Assembly: GCA_033557465.1 (NCBI GenBank)
Contig: CM066051.1
Location: 101,037,026-101,101,025, forward strand
DNA: 64,000 bases
From: Ichthyophis bannanicus
Taxonomy: Eukaryota > Chordata > Amphibia > Gymnophiona > Ichthyophiidae
Direction: 5' to 3'
A program made the translations under genes and the position numbers. Position 1 is the first letter of the stretch, and every line of letters begins with the position of its first letter. The notes under the pieces were generated by a model. The model was not told the DNA's origin. It saw only the letters and a list, made by a program, of their open reading frames with translations, and did no database searches. Below are positions 31,716 to 43,293 of the stretch, one piece after another.

Positions 31716-31966
31716 GTTATTTATTTATTTTTTATATTTAACAGGTTTTATATACCGCTTTATTTCAATCAAAGCAGTTTACGTTGAAACTTAAACTTGG
31801 TAATGTATATTAAACAGGGACATTGATAACTTGGATTTTTCTGAGGCAATAGAGGGAGGATTAAGTGACTTGACCAAGGACACAAGGAGTGCTAGCGGGA
31901 ATTAAACCCTGATCTTTGGGTTCCCAAGCCAGTTATCTTAACCATTAGGCTACTCTTCCACCTCGA
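31716..31966 (-). mobile_element. tRNA-derived SINE inside RTE relic
   Basis: Reversed SINE: on the plus strand a TTTATTTATTTTTTATATTT tail, then ATACCGCTTTATTTCAATCA, AGTGACTTGACCAAGGACAC, GAATTAAACCCTGATC (complement of box B) and TAACCATTAGGCTACTC (complement of box A). It is an older relative of the copies at 54000, 55805 and 61885. Confidence 0.8.
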
Positions 31967-32239
31967 GAGCTTTTCCATTGTTGACTTCCACAGCTATAGG
32001 CAATTTGATTTTTGTACAATCCATTGGGTGAAGTCCATGTGTACAGTTGCGTTTGAGTTGCTGAAAGAAGGTGTTTGAGATGAATAGATCAGTAGACTGA
32101 TAGAATTCTGCAAGACCTTCTCTAGCTTAATTTCTGTTGTTGAGTCCATATTTGTTGCCAACATTTGCGTTCTAGTCACCCATGACTATCAGGATATCCT
32201 GTTTGCATGTTCTGTCAATTTCAGCTTGCATTTAATTGT

Positions 32240-32400
32240 AGATCTTAATTATTTATTGTAAATTTTTATATTGCATTTTTCTGGTGGATCAAAAGTGGTT
32301 TACATTGAACAACAATTTGAATATTACACGACAAGTAAATATTCAATTACATAGAATGATTTCTTCTTAACTGTATACAATTACATACAGTAGAACATCT
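32240..32400 (-). mobile_element. LINE/SINE 3' tail inside RTE endonuclease
   Basis: The plus strand reads TATTTATTGTAAATTTTTAT and then GTGGTTTACATTGAACAACA, the reversed tail type of this genome's L2-like elements. It has no coding part or tRNA-like head. Confidence 0.6.
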
Positions 32401-33089
32401 TATCAACTTAATACTCTTCAGCTGTTGGTGGGGCATATACTTGAATTATAGTTATGTTGGGTATTCCTTGTAGATGAATATAAATTAAGAGTTCACTGTG
32501 TACAGTTTGATTTGTTGGGTGTCTGAACTGAAATGGACTGGCATTGGGTACTTTGCATCTGACTATCACATGGTCTACTATGCTGGAAATGAAAGACAAA
32601 GAAGAAATGGTGTTGCATTTATATAATAATGAAGAAGAATCTTGCAAGAACTTTTCAGGTACTACAGATGATTTTAATGATAGTTTGCAGACTTACTGTT
32701 TACATTCCTGCTTGTTCCTGGAGATTATGAGATTGATGTCTTCACATATGGGTATTGTTGGTACCAACGGAGCCTGCGCGGGAACGCTCCCCAGTGTCCA
32801 ATAGGAAATGTTTTGGGAGCATCCCTCAGCACATGTGTGCTGCCTTCCCGCCTTTCCAACTGTCCCTCTTCAGTTCTTCGTTTTTCGCGGAGCCAACAGG
32901 ATCCATACCCTGTCACCGCAGAAAATTCAGTCTCTAAAATTATTTTCTTCTGGTCGCTTACCGGTACCGCCGGTTCTTTTCTTTTTCAAACCCCCCCCCA
33001 AAAAAAAACTTTGAACTGTTTCTCTTCAGAAACATTTCTTTTTTGGTGCTAGGTGCCATTTTGGGCACTAGGCCCCATATTCCTAAAAC

Positions 33090-34865
33090 ATGGAAAAACC
33101 AACTAGTGGTTTTAAAAAATGTACTAAGTGTGGCGGTACTATTTCTATCACTGACACCCATGATTGGTGTCTTAAATGTTTAGGGCCTGAACATTCTCCA
33201 TCTGAATGTCTCGCCTGTATGGGGATGACTAAAAGAGGAAGACAGAACTGGGCTGCAAAACTCGGTACCCTCTTTTCTTCGGATGCCAGATCCATTGCAT
33301 CGACATCTTCAAGGGCCTCCTCTTCCTCCCATGGATCTCAGGTAACTAAACATAAGCCGGTCCTCAAAGGGTAGCTCTCCTGCTAAGCATCAAGAGGCCA
33401 TTGGCATTGCCCTTGAGGGAACCACATCGGTAAAGCAGCCCCGGCGGGAGGCTTCGGCTTCCAAAGCATCAATGGGGTTCCAGGATGTTCTTGAGGCCCC
33501 GACCTTGCAAGAACTACCTGTGCCATGCTCAGGGGTTCTGGCCATTTTCACCAGTACCGATACCCAGGCATCGGCAGCATCGATAGACCAGAGGTTCCTC
33601 GCTATCGAACGCAGGATAGCAGCTCTTCTCTCAGCTGTGTGGTACTGTTGGTCCAACGGGCACCAGTACAGACACCAGTACCGGCCCTGGTGGGAATTCT
33701 TCCCACGCCATCTTTGGCTGGAATTGATAGATCGGTACCGGATCAACTCGGTACCGACTTCGATTGATACTGGGACCGTGCTTTGCATGAGCATCGTGGT
33801 CAGGAATACTTTGAATCCTCTGATTTCAAAGACTGACAATTCTGCTGGTACTAGAGGGTTTCTCCCAGAGGATCCCTCTTCTCCCCAACGCAGAATGTCA
33901 CCTCCAGAGGACATGCCTTCTCAGGATTTATTTGTGATATGGCCAAGGGCCTTTCAATCACGGTAGCTCCTGAAGAGGAACCCAGAGCAAAGGAATTGGA
34001 AATTCTCCAATATCCTAAAGCTCCAAAGGAGGCAGCCACTCTGCCCATCCATGAAATTCTGCATAACTTGATGTTCAGAATGTGGGAGACACCTCTGACT
34101 ACATCTCCTCACTCTAGGAGACTTGATACTGTGTATCGCGTTCTGCCATGTCCTGGATTTCAAAAGACTCAGCTGCCACACCATTTCGTGGTGGTGGAGT
34201 CAGCCATGCGTAGGATGAAAAGTGCAAAGAGGCATGCATCCAGTCCTCCAGATCGTGAATGCAGGACTCTGGACGCTTTTGGGTGCTGAACCTTTCAGGC
34301 TTCCATGCTTTCAGTTAGGATCAGTTCTTATATACTGTATATGGGAATGTTCCTCAAGGAAGTTACAGGAGAATTGGAGCTTATGAGCCCATTTCTCCCA
34401 GATGACAAGAGACAAGACTTTCTTGCTCTAGTTAAGCATGCTCAAGATGTCTCCAAGTTTGTAAATCGTGCAGCCTTTGACTGCTTTGAATGCATCAGCA
34501 GAACCTCTGCTATTGCCATTGGCGCATGACAGATTGCCTGGCTTCAGGCATCAGACTTGGAGACTTGGGTACAGGACAAGTTAGGCAACATTCCTTGCAC
34601 GGGAGAGAATCCCTTCGGCAAGAACTGGCAGGAGAAGGCTGACAATACTACTCTAGATAGATTGTCGAAATCTACAGCCACTCCAGCCAAAAAGAAGTCT
34701 TATAAACCCTCTTTCAGCAAAAAGAGGAAATTTTATCCTTCCTATACCCAGCAGAGTCAAACTCAGGGTCATCTTGCCCAAAAGGGACAAACTAGACAGC
34801 AAAAGAAGCCAAAAGGCCCTAGAGCCCAACCAGCTCTGCAGGTTCAGCCCCCTCAAGGGCTTTGA
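33090..34865 (+). pseudogene. DIRS gag (copy 4)
   Basis: The ATG at 33090 begins MEKPTSGFKKCTKCGGTISI, then THDWCLKCLGPEH and ECLACMG, giving a full zinc-finger-like set CxxC...HxxC..C...C..C. A stop at about 33374 and a shift follow. The core resumes at 33930-34290 with AKELEILQY, MFRMWETP, FQKTQLPHHFVVVES, then in other frames DCFECISRTSAIAIGA, IAWLQASDLETWVQDKLGNI and PCTGENPFGKNW. A basic, Gln-rich tail ends at 34865. This copy shows the lineage A gag layout best, but it carries at least four frame breaks. Confidence 0.8.
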
Positions 34866-34934
34866 CTCCTTCCTAGAAAGCTTAGCCTTCCTGCCTCTGA
34901 GAGGTCCCCAACCCCCCAATATCCCAGGCAGGTT

Positions 34935-36607
34935 ATGCCACTTTGCCAACAGATAACAGCAGAAGACTGGACTTTGTCCATTGTAGGAGAAGGGTACAAG
35001 CTTCATTTTCACAGCATGCCCCCTCCTACAATTCTAAAGCAATTCAATTCTCAAACCTCCACAAACAATCTGCTAGATCACGAGGTCTCAACACTTCTTG
35101 CCCAAGGGGCAATAGAGGAGGTACCCATTCTTCAACGGGGTGCAGGGTTCTACTACCCCTATTTTCATATTCCAAAGAAAACAGGAGGGGACAGACCCAT
35201 TCTAGACCTCAGAGAATTGAACAAATATCTGTTCCTAAAGAAATCATTTTGAATTTCTTTCGAAACACTTCTGCCATACCTTCAAAGCCAGGATTGGCTT
35301 TGCTCTCTAGACTTAAAGGATGCATACTCTCACATTCTGATCCATCCAGATCACAGGAAATTCTTACGATTCCTTTTCAGGGGCAAACATTTCCAGTACA
35401 GGGTTCTTCCCTTTGATCTAGCTTCAGCACCAAGGGTATTCACAAAATGCATGGCAGTAGTAGCTGCATTTCTATGACCCCTGGGGATATTCGTCTTCCC
35501 TTACTTAGACAACTGGCTCATTCGAGCCCCTACAGTTGCAGAGGCCAGCACTGCACTGTCTTGCACAATGCGAATCCTCCAATACTTGGGGTTGGTAATA
35601 AACTTCCCAAAATCCCAACTTGTTCCTTCCCAATGCCTGGAATTCATAGGGGCCTGCCTAGATACCAGACAGGCAAAGGCTTTCCTTCCACAGGCCCAGT
35701 GTCTTCGCATAATGCAACTAGCTTCTCAAGCAGCAGGGAAATCCTCCCTAACTGCTGGAGAGCTACTGCAGTTGCTGGGACATATGGCTTCCACAGTTCA
35801 TGTTGTCCCATATGCTCGTCTCCACAAGTGAGCAGCTCAGTGGACCCTATCCACACAGTGGACACAGGTCATTTATTGGACAAAATAATAAACTCTCAAC
35901 GACTAATTTTGTCCCTCCAATGGTGGCAGTCCCTAGAAAATCTGACAGTGGGGTCTCCTTTTCATCAACCCCTTTTTCAGGCCACCCTAACAGATGCATC
36001 GCAGGTGGGTTGGGCAGCACACCTAAATCATCTCTCTACCCAGGGAACCTGGACTCCACAGGAGGCTGGTCTACACATAAACCACCTGGAATTAAGAGCA
36101 ATCTATTTGGCTCTTCGAGTATTCCACGCCCAGCTCAGCTACAAGACAGTCCTAGTCCAGACGGACAATCAAGTAGCAATGTTCTATGTGAACAGACAGG
36201 GTGGGACAGGTTTTCCGTTGTTATGCAACAAAGCTTTGACACTGGGCCCTTGCCAGAGAGTATCAAATTCACCTTCTAGTGGTATATCTTCCAGACATTC
36301 AAAACCTTTGGGCAGACAAACTCAGTCGAGTACGGTTGCCTCACGAGTGGTCACTCCACCTAGACCAGGTGGCAAAGATATTTCATCTCTGGGGCACTCC
36401 AGACATAGACCTCTTTGCAAGTCCACTGAATGCCAAACTTCCCCGGTTCTGTTCCAAGATTCCGGCTGACAATTGTCAGACAAGAGATGCCTTTCTCCTT
36501 CACTGGGGTCCGGACTTCCTTTATGCCTTCCCACCCATTCCCCTCATCCCCAAAACACTCTTCAAGCTTCAGAGAGACAGGGGTCGCATGATTCTCATAG
36601 TGCCATG
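34935..36607 (+). pseudogene. DIRS RT-RNase H (copy 4)
   Basis: RT: FHIPKKTGGDRPILDLRELN (35166-35225), then across a shift SLDLKDAYSHILIHPDH (about 35305), YRVLPFDLASAPRVFTKC and FPYLDNWLIRA (about 35505), where the usual DD pair is DN. It continues MRILQYLGLVINFPKSQLVP, LEFIGACLDTRQAKAFLPQ and LLQLLGHMASTVHVVPYARL. RNase H (35980-36215) keeps LTDASQVGWAAHL, HINHLELRAIYLALRVF and VQTDNQVAMFYVNRQGGTGF, with all three acidic residues. The DN change alone would be expected to cripple the RT. Confidence 0.84.
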
Positions 36608-37299
36608 ATTGCCACGCCAGGCATGGTATCCCCTGCTTCTGCATCTCTCTCAAGCTGCACCCCTGGAGTTAGGGCATGCTCCAGATCTCCTTTCTCAAGA
36701 GAATGGGACTCTGACACCCAAATCACCAGTCCATGCATCTCACGGCCTGGTTGCTGAAGGCTTAGACCTCCAGGATTTCAACCTGTCCCAATAGGTAAAA
36801 GATATCCTTCAGGCTTCTAGGAAACTTTCCACAAGAAGAACGTATGCCTTCAAGTGGAAATGTTTTACTATATGGTGCTCCAAGAAGGGATTAAACCCCC
36901 TTGGCATATCCTTAGAATCGATATTAGAGTTTCTCCTTCACTTATCGAATTCTGGTTTAAAGACCAATTTGGTAAGAGTCCATCTTAGTGCAATTGCAGC
37001 TTCTTATAAGCCTCTGAACGGACAAGCAATTTCCTCTCATCCACTCATACCCAGATTTATGAGAGGTCTTCTATTAACCAAACCTCCCATTAAGCCACCA
37101 CCGGTGGCATGGGATCTAAATCTAGTTCTTGGGCAGCTCATGAAGCTGCCTTTTGAGCCTTTAGCCACTACAACCCTTACGTTTTTGACCTGGAAGGTCA
37201 TCTTCCTAATTGCAATCACCTCTGCATGTCACATTAGTGAACTGCAAGCTTTAGTGTCTAATCCTCCCCAGGGGTAGCCCAAGGGGGGGTGTGGGGCCT

Positions 37300-38199
37300 C
37301 ATTTGCATAATGTTACCATACACTAACTTTTAGTAAACATGCCTCTTAATGAGTGTATGGATAAAGAAAGACTAAAAGATTTCTACATTACTATAATCCA
37401 GTGCCAACCGCCAGGCACATTAGGAAACGCTGGGTTTGCTATGGGTTCTAAATGGGCAGTGGTTGTACTAGTTCCTAACAGCACTACCAGGACTCACAAA
37501 GCACCATACCCTATACCTATCAACAGGCAACACTGCAAATATTAAACCAATACATTTCAGAGAACAACAATACATGACCTACTGGGGAAAGAGAACAAGT
37601 GGCAATGTCAAATAGGAATTACATAAACAGAATACCTCAGCTCAGTTACACATGCAGAATATAGACCATCACCAAACAAGGAAACACAATTTAGAAACAG
37701 GAAGACAATTAAACTGGGAACCCCAAAAGCCAAACTTGGAATGTACAACACTGTAGAAATAAAACTATAAATTTCCTCTTGTACTAAACAAAGTGCAGAC
37801 GTTAATGATGCACATTTCCTAGAGCTGACACATTCCAGTTAATAAATTCAAAATAAAGAGATTTTTTTCTACCTTTTGTGCATTTATTTTCAGTTGCAAT
37901 TGTTCCAGTTACTTTCTTCTGGTTTCTTCGTGTCTTCTGCTAACTCTCCATCGTCTGCTGTCCATTTGTCCTTTCTTCTCCTATTTTTTTTCCCATCCTC
38001 TCTCTACATCTGCTTTAACATACTAATCTTTCTCCTTTTGCTCTTTCCTCATTCCTATTTCATCCACTCATATTTTACCCCTCCATCCTCAGTCCCCACT
38101 TACTCTCCCAATATCTGGCCAATTGTAGATTTGTCTTCCCTCCCACACAATATATTTTTCCCTCTCCATTTCACTCTCCCAGCTCCATCCCATTCTAAT
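37300..38199. other. Non-coding left part of the hAT unit
   Basis: AT-rich sequence to about 37870 followed by a pyrimidine-rich stretch (CT-rich on the plus strand). Frames of 68 and 156 codons exist, but the longer one is only Ser/Pro/Phe-rich translation of the pyrimidine tract. No gene is supported. Confidence 0.6.
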
Positions 38200-38660
38200 C
38201 CTCCCCCAACATCAGCTCCCTTCTCGTTCCAGCCCCACCCAGCATCTGCTCCCTGCATCAGCCCATTTCCATTCCTATCCGAGTCCCTCCATCAGCCCAT
38301 TTCTAGTCCTTTCCTAGCCCCACCATCAGCCTATGTCAAATCCTAGCTCCCCTCCACTCAGCCCATTTCCAATCCAAGCCCCCCATGAGCCTACTTCCAG
38401 TTCTAGCCCCTCCATGAGTCCAATTCAAGCCCCCACTACAGCCCATTTCCAATCTTAGCACCCCCCCAACAGCCCATTTCCAAACCTATCCTAGCCCCTC
38501 CAGCCCTAGCTCCCTCCCCTCACAGCCCATTTCCATTCCAAGCCCCTGTCCCCATCAGCTATTTGCAGTTCAAGCCCCCTTTCCACTCAGCCCATTTCCA
38601 GTCCTAGCAACCCCCCAGCCCATTACCAGTCCTAGCCCCCCCAATAGCCCATTACTAGAA
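38200..38660. repeat. Degenerate minisatellite, about 30-bp period
   Basis: Repeated variants of CAGCCCATTTCCAGTCCTAG followed by a C-rich spacer, at least a dozen units. The array resumes at about 42872-42930 beyond the LINE/Tigger nest, which shows the LINE inserted into it. Confidence 0.85.
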
Positions 38661-39115
38661 ACCAACAATCTCAGCATCAACCTTAAACCAGAAGCAATGT
38701 TTGTAACAAGAAAATCTGTTGCTGATGACACTTACCCAACAACAATCACAATAAACAAAACTATACCTGATAAAAAAGAAGTAAAGTACCTTGGAGTAGT
38801 AATAGACCACACACTCACCATGCTTCCTCATATAAAACAGGCAGTAAGAACAATATTCTATAAACTCAAGACTATACAACACCTAAGACCCCTCCTTGAC
38901 ACACATGATTTTAGATCAGTAGTCAGTACACTCATCACCCCCCACTTTGACTATTGTAATAGTCTCCTAATTAGCCTCCCACTAAAAAACACATATCTGT
39001 TACAAAGAGCCCAGAACATCTGTGCCAAGGTAATTTCAAAAGCTTGTCTAACTGACCATTTGACCCCAATACTGATGGAATTACATCGGCTTCCTATAAA
39101 TAGCCGAATAAAATA

Positions 39116-42100
39116 CAGTCAAACCTCGGTTTTCATGATTAATCCGTTCAAAAAAGTCTGACTAAAACCGAAACGTATGAAAACCGAAGCAAGATTTCCC
39201 ATAAGAAATAATGTAAATTCAATTAATCCGTTCCAGACACCCAAAAATATTGACAAAAAATACATTTTATAGAGAATAACTATATTTTTACATACAGAAA
39301 ACAATGAGAAATACATATAAATGACTAATGAAATGGATAAATGAACATTTAACATCACATTTACCTTTATTGAAGACTCTTGTTGGCATATGGAAGACGG
39401 TGAGGAGGGGAGAGGGAGGAGGAGAGGTTATTGTTTGGAAGGGGAATCCCCCTCCATAAGGACCTCAGGTATCAAGGCCCTATCCGGGGTCACTTCCCTT
39501 CTTTGTCTTTTACTGGCACTAGGACCAGCTTGAGAGTCACTGGACCCCTGTCGCATAAAAAATCTGGCCAGAGAGGTCTGTTTCTGGCGTCTCTTTAAGA
39601 TTTGCCTAAAATGGAACAAGGCATTGTCATTGAACATGTTGCAGACATGGCTTGCAACAGCTTTGTTAGGGTGAAATTTCTCCACAAAACTTTGCAATTC
39701 ACTCCACTTTGCACACATGTCCTTAATCACTGAAGAAGGCACCTTCTCTTCTCTCTCTTCTTCCTCCTCCTCCTCTGAAGCAATTTCCTCAGCTACCATC
39801 TGTTGCTGTTCCACTTGAAGGTCTTGCAGCTCTTCAGTGGTTAGCTCTTCCCTGTGGTCCTCCACCAACTCTTCCACATCCTGGCCACACACATCCAACC
39901 CCATGGACTGTGCCAAAAACACAATAGATTGCACAACAGGCGTAGGGTCATCAGGGTGAGCCTCAAACCCTTCTTCAAAATTCTTCTCGAGGACACATTC
40001 TGGCCACAATTTTCTCCAAGCAGAGTTCAACGTCCTGGAAGTTACCCCCTGCCAAGCCTTATCTATAAGGCTTATGCAATTGAGGATATTGAAGTGATCC
40101 CTCCAGAACTCTCTTAGGGTCAATTCAGTGTCCGAGGTCACTTCAAAGCACCTTTGAAACAGTGCTTTGGTGTAGAGTTTTTTTGAAGTTTGAAATGACC
40201 TGCTGATCCATGGGCTGGATGAGAGGAGTGGTATTAGGGGGCAGGAACTTCACTGTGATGAAACTAAACTCCTCCAACAATTGGTCTTCCAAGCCTGGAG
40301 GATGAGCAGGAGCATTGTCCATTAGCAGGAGGCACTTGAGTGGCAATTGATTTTCCAGGAGGTATTTCTTCACACTCGGGCCAAACACTTCATTGACCCA
40401 CTCAATGAAAATTAGCCTCGTGACCCATGCCTTACTGTTAGCCCTCCACATCACACACAATTTACTCTTGATAACATTGTTTTTCTTGAACACTCGGGGA
40501 TTTTCAGAGTGATACACCAGTAAAGGCTTCACTTTGAAATCCCCACTAGCATTACCACACAACAAAAGAGTTAGCCTATCCTTCATAGGCTTGTGTCCTG
40601 GCAGTGCCTTTTCCTCCTGCATGATGTAGGTCCTCTTTGGCATTTTCTTCCAAAAGAGGCCTGTTTCATCACAATTGAAGACTTGTTGGGGGAGGAATCC
40701 TTCAGCCTCTACGTACTCCTTGAATTCATCAACAAATTCTGCGGCCCCAAGTTTGTTCGAACTTGCAGCCTCGCCATGCCTTACCACACTGTGTATGCCA
40801 GTTCGCTTCTTAAATTTCTCAAACCAGCCTCTGCTGGCCATAAATTCAGTAACATCAGCACTCGTTCCAGGCATTTTCTTTGCAAGATCTGCATGCAACA
40901 GCCTTGCCTTTTCACAAATTATCGCCTCTGAAACACTATATCCCGCTAACTGTTTTTCGTTGATCCACACCAACAACAACTTCTCAACATCTTCGATTGT
41001 TTGCGATCTCTGTTTCGTTAGCGCATTCACTCCTTTCGCAACATCAGCTTCCTTAATTTTGTTTTTCTTCAGCAGGATGGAACTGATCGTTGATGCAGAC
41101 TTCCTGTACATCCTGGTGAGATCGGCCATGCGTACGCCACTTTCATACTTTGCTATGACTTCTTTCTTGAATTCTATCGTGTTTCTCACCTTCTTTATCA
41201 TCAAAGGGTTGGCATTCGGAACTTTCTTTGGCCCCATGGTGGCTTATTTAGCAGTCACACTCAATGAATGCGGGGTGATGCTCACTCAACAAGAAACAAA
41301 GGCAGACTGAATCACAAACGCACTTTGTATGGGCGCTCGATTCCGGGAAATGAGTGGCCGAGTCACGCGAGCAGGCGGACGAGTTTGATACAGACCATTT
41401 TCAGATCACTGCTCCCCTCAGTCTGTGTCAAGGCACAATGAGAACTTTTAGCAATTTGCAATCAGGAAGAGAGTCAATCCCACTTCTGGCCACAAGATGG
41501 TGCTCCAGAGGTATTTTTGGCAGACAAATTGTTTAAACTGCTGAGAAGGGAGAAAGATTAACAGCACGGTCAAGATGCAAATCTTCAGCAAAAAAACATC
41601 CAGAAATTTTTAAAGAAAACAGAAAAAAAAAAAGAAGGATCCACAAAAAAAAAGGCACCAGCCACAGCCACCGGAAACACCACTCTCCCGCTCAGCATGC
41701 GTTCCAGAGCCATGTGGCAATGGCTGCAGCAGCACGAGCTCCCGAAGTCTCAGCCAGCAGTAGAACAGCTCCTGTCACTTCTCTCAGCTGCCCGATCGTC
41801 CACAGCACAGCAAACACACAGATACTGTAGGACACTAATCTGATCGCTGAGTCCGTCTCAACAGCGTACCCCGCAAGAGAAAGAACTGCCTCCCACATTC
41901 ATTCAACATCTCCTGCTTACCCATTCAACATCTCCTGCTACCCCCGAGCCTGAGGGGGCGCTCCAGAGAACAGGCAGGCGGTGGAGAGATCGGGGCCTTC
42001 CTCTCTGTGCAATCCTTGCATCTCTGGCTCGAGGATGTTGCTCACCTGACTTTTGCATCTCAACACGCGATCGGTGAGTCCGGGGGGGTAGTGCTGCCGG

Positions 42101-42227
42101 GACTGGGCAGGCAGTGTATGCAGACCAGCGTGAGTACGAAAACCGAGGCGATAGACGAAAACCGAGACAAGATCTCAGTCAGAAAAGACGTCGAAAACCG
42201 GGGCAAACGAAAACCGAGGTTTGACTG
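39116..42227 (-). mobile_element. Tigger (pogo-type) DNA transposon, 3112 bp
   Basis: Perfect 19-bp terminal inverted repeats CAGTCAAACCTCGGTTTTC at both ends and a TA duplication (39114-39115 and 42228-42229). One transposase gene lies on the minus strand. A cluster of four CGAAAACCGAGG-like motifs lies at 42137-42227, with two weaker ones on the other side (39163, 39178). The element looks complete. Confidence 0.95.
39428..41237 (-). pseudogene. Tigger transposase, a single one-base frameshift
   Basis: The ATG at 41237 starts MGPKKVPNANPLMIKKVRNT; the first 150 residues form the CENP-B-like DNA-binding part (ADLTRMYRKSASTISSILLK). Catalytic residues: D190 in FNCDETGLFWKK, D307 in CLLLMDNAPAHP and D344 in PNTTPLIQPMDQQVI, a DD36D spacing typical of pogo/Tigger. 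The frame shifts at FKK (about 40180), where the minus strand has a run of seven A. With one base fewer the frame continues into LREFWRDHFNI, RTLNSAWRKLWPECV and an acidic Glu-rich tail, ending at 39428. Total length would be about 590 residues, normal for the family. It may be a recent copy or carry a sequencing error. Confidence 0.9.
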
Positions 42228-42930
42228 TATAAAATTCTACTAACAACCTTCAAACTCCTTAACGACATCTACCCCTCAAACCTGTCCACCCTACTACACG
42301 CCCCATCAAAATCAAGAACACGCAGACAAAACGCAACTCACTCTCTCAACATACAAAAAACCAGCAGTAAAGCAAAGAAAACCACAAGCTCTAGAGCTTT
42401 CTCCTTTGCTGCCCCCACTCTCTGGAACGAACTCCCACTAACTCTTTGCTTGATGAAAGACCTTCAATTCAGAAAAGAACTCAAAACCTACCTCTTCTCT
42501 GAACATTTTGAAATCCCCTACCTCCAGAGAGCCACCCCCCAGCAATCACAGAAACATTCCCACAAAAGTCATGAAATCACAAATGACTAACTTGGACAGA
42601 CCCTCCGCTATTAGTACACGTCTTACGATGGAAAGGAAAAAATCCAAAACTTACACAAGTTCATTTGAAATATATGTTTAATGGCTATTGTTGTCTATAA
42701 CATATTTATTGTTCTTTGTAAATAGTTTTGAAACTGTTCCGTGCAATGTTACCTGTACATAGTTACAAATACCGTTCTATGTAAAGTATACAAAATTGTT
42801 AACTGTTCCATGTAAACCGCCCTTGATCTCTGGAAGGGGTGGTATAGAAGAAATAGATAAATAAAATAAAATTACCAGTCCTAAGCCCCCCATCAGCCCA
42901 CTTCCAGTCTTAACCCCCATTCCCCCTCCC

Positions 42931-43293
42931 CCCAGCTAGATAATAAAAAAACACAGACTGGCTGCTGCTGCCGCCGCCATGGCAGCAGCAGAATTGAGCA
43001 CCCCAGGGGCCCCCCCCCCCCCTGCCCTGCAGAGTCCTCCCCTTTCAGCCTCAGCTCCCAAAGCGCGGGCTTTTCAGAGCTGCGAAGGGAGAGCTTCTCC
43101 TCTCACGGCTCTGTTAATCCTGCCGTGGGGCTGATGTGATTTCCCATCAGCCCCATGGCAGGATTAACAGAGCTGCGAGAGGAGAAGCTCTCCCTTTGTG
43201 GCTCTGGCAGCTGAGGCTGAAAAGGGAGGACTCTGCCGGGGGGGGGGGGAGGGGCCTGCAGCAGCCAGTCTGTCTTTTTTTATTATCTAGCTG
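42931..43293. repeat. Long foldback (inverted repeat) in the hAT unit
   Basis: The left arm, from CAGCTAGATAATAAAAAAAC (42933), is the complement of the right arm ending TTTTTTTATTATCTAGCTGG at 43293. The centre is near 43140 (GGGGCTGATG ... CATCAGCCCC). The left arm has about 50 extra bases including GCCGCCGCCATGGCAGCAGC and a C run. A hairpin of about 150 bp per arm is possible. Confidence 0.85.

Larger units (their letters stand above)
27430..32647 (-). pseudogene. RTE LINE ORF (APE endonuclease plus RT), fragmented
   Basis: Endonuclease: YIHLQGIPNITIIQVYAPPT (about 32430-32490). ADCGTHHQLLVCKLKLKLKK (about 31640-31690) is the terminal endonuclease motif in its usual D-H-H form. Linker: KRQKWMTEETLKIAQKFREA. 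RT: ALSKNKAPDIDGIPNEVLQQ (about 30985-31045), DWKRSAFITILKKGDPTDCR, NYRTIPLIPHSSKILLKI. After the transposon comes QELPEVQAGFRKGQGTRD (about 27900-27955), then YMCFIDYSKTFDCVNHEKLW (27538-27597) with the catalytic Asp. These phrases are typical of the RTE/BovB group. Multiple stops and insertions. Confidence 0.82.
27310..32650 (-). mobile_element. RTE-clade LINE, interrupted by four insertions
   Basis: Minus-strand pieces in the correct order: endonuclease (32650-32408), endonuclease end and linker (32240-31967, 31715-31292), RT start (31211-30806), RT middle (27977-27892) and RT palm (27645-27310). They are separated by a LINE/SINE tail (32240-32400), a SINE (31716-31966), a DNA transposon (27981-30802) and another tail (27655-27890). 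The 5' end is cut by DIRS copy 4 and the 3' end is missing. Confidence 0.83.
38661..42871 (+). mobile_element. L2-like LINE 3' half, split by Tigger
   Basis: The frame 38697-39115 reads KKEVKYLGVVIDHTLTMLPH, RPLLDTHDFRSVVSTLITPH, DYCNSLLISLPLKNTYLLQR and LHRLPINSRIKY. It continues after Tigger at 42230 with KILLTTFKLLNDIYPS, SFAAPTLWNELPL and LKTYLFSEHFEIP. Joining at the TA duplication keeps the frame. The 3' UTR ends at about 42870 with ATAAATAAAATAAAA. It is 5'-truncated and sits in the minisatellite of the hAT unit. Confidence 0.86.

Noticed and set aside
33090..33374. Zinc-finger frame as a host gene
   Set aside because: The same FKKCxxC module recurs at 5130, 10580 (minus) and 17350, each just inside a DIRS left repeat, so it is DIRS gag.
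37876..38346. 156-codon Ser/Pro/Phe-rich frame
   Set aside because: Translation of a pyrimidine-rich tract leading into the minisatellite; low complexity, not a protein.
41354..42243. Small frames between the Tigger transposase start and its right end
   Set aside because: They lie in the element's 5' non-coding part and one runs through the terminal repeat; no support as genes.
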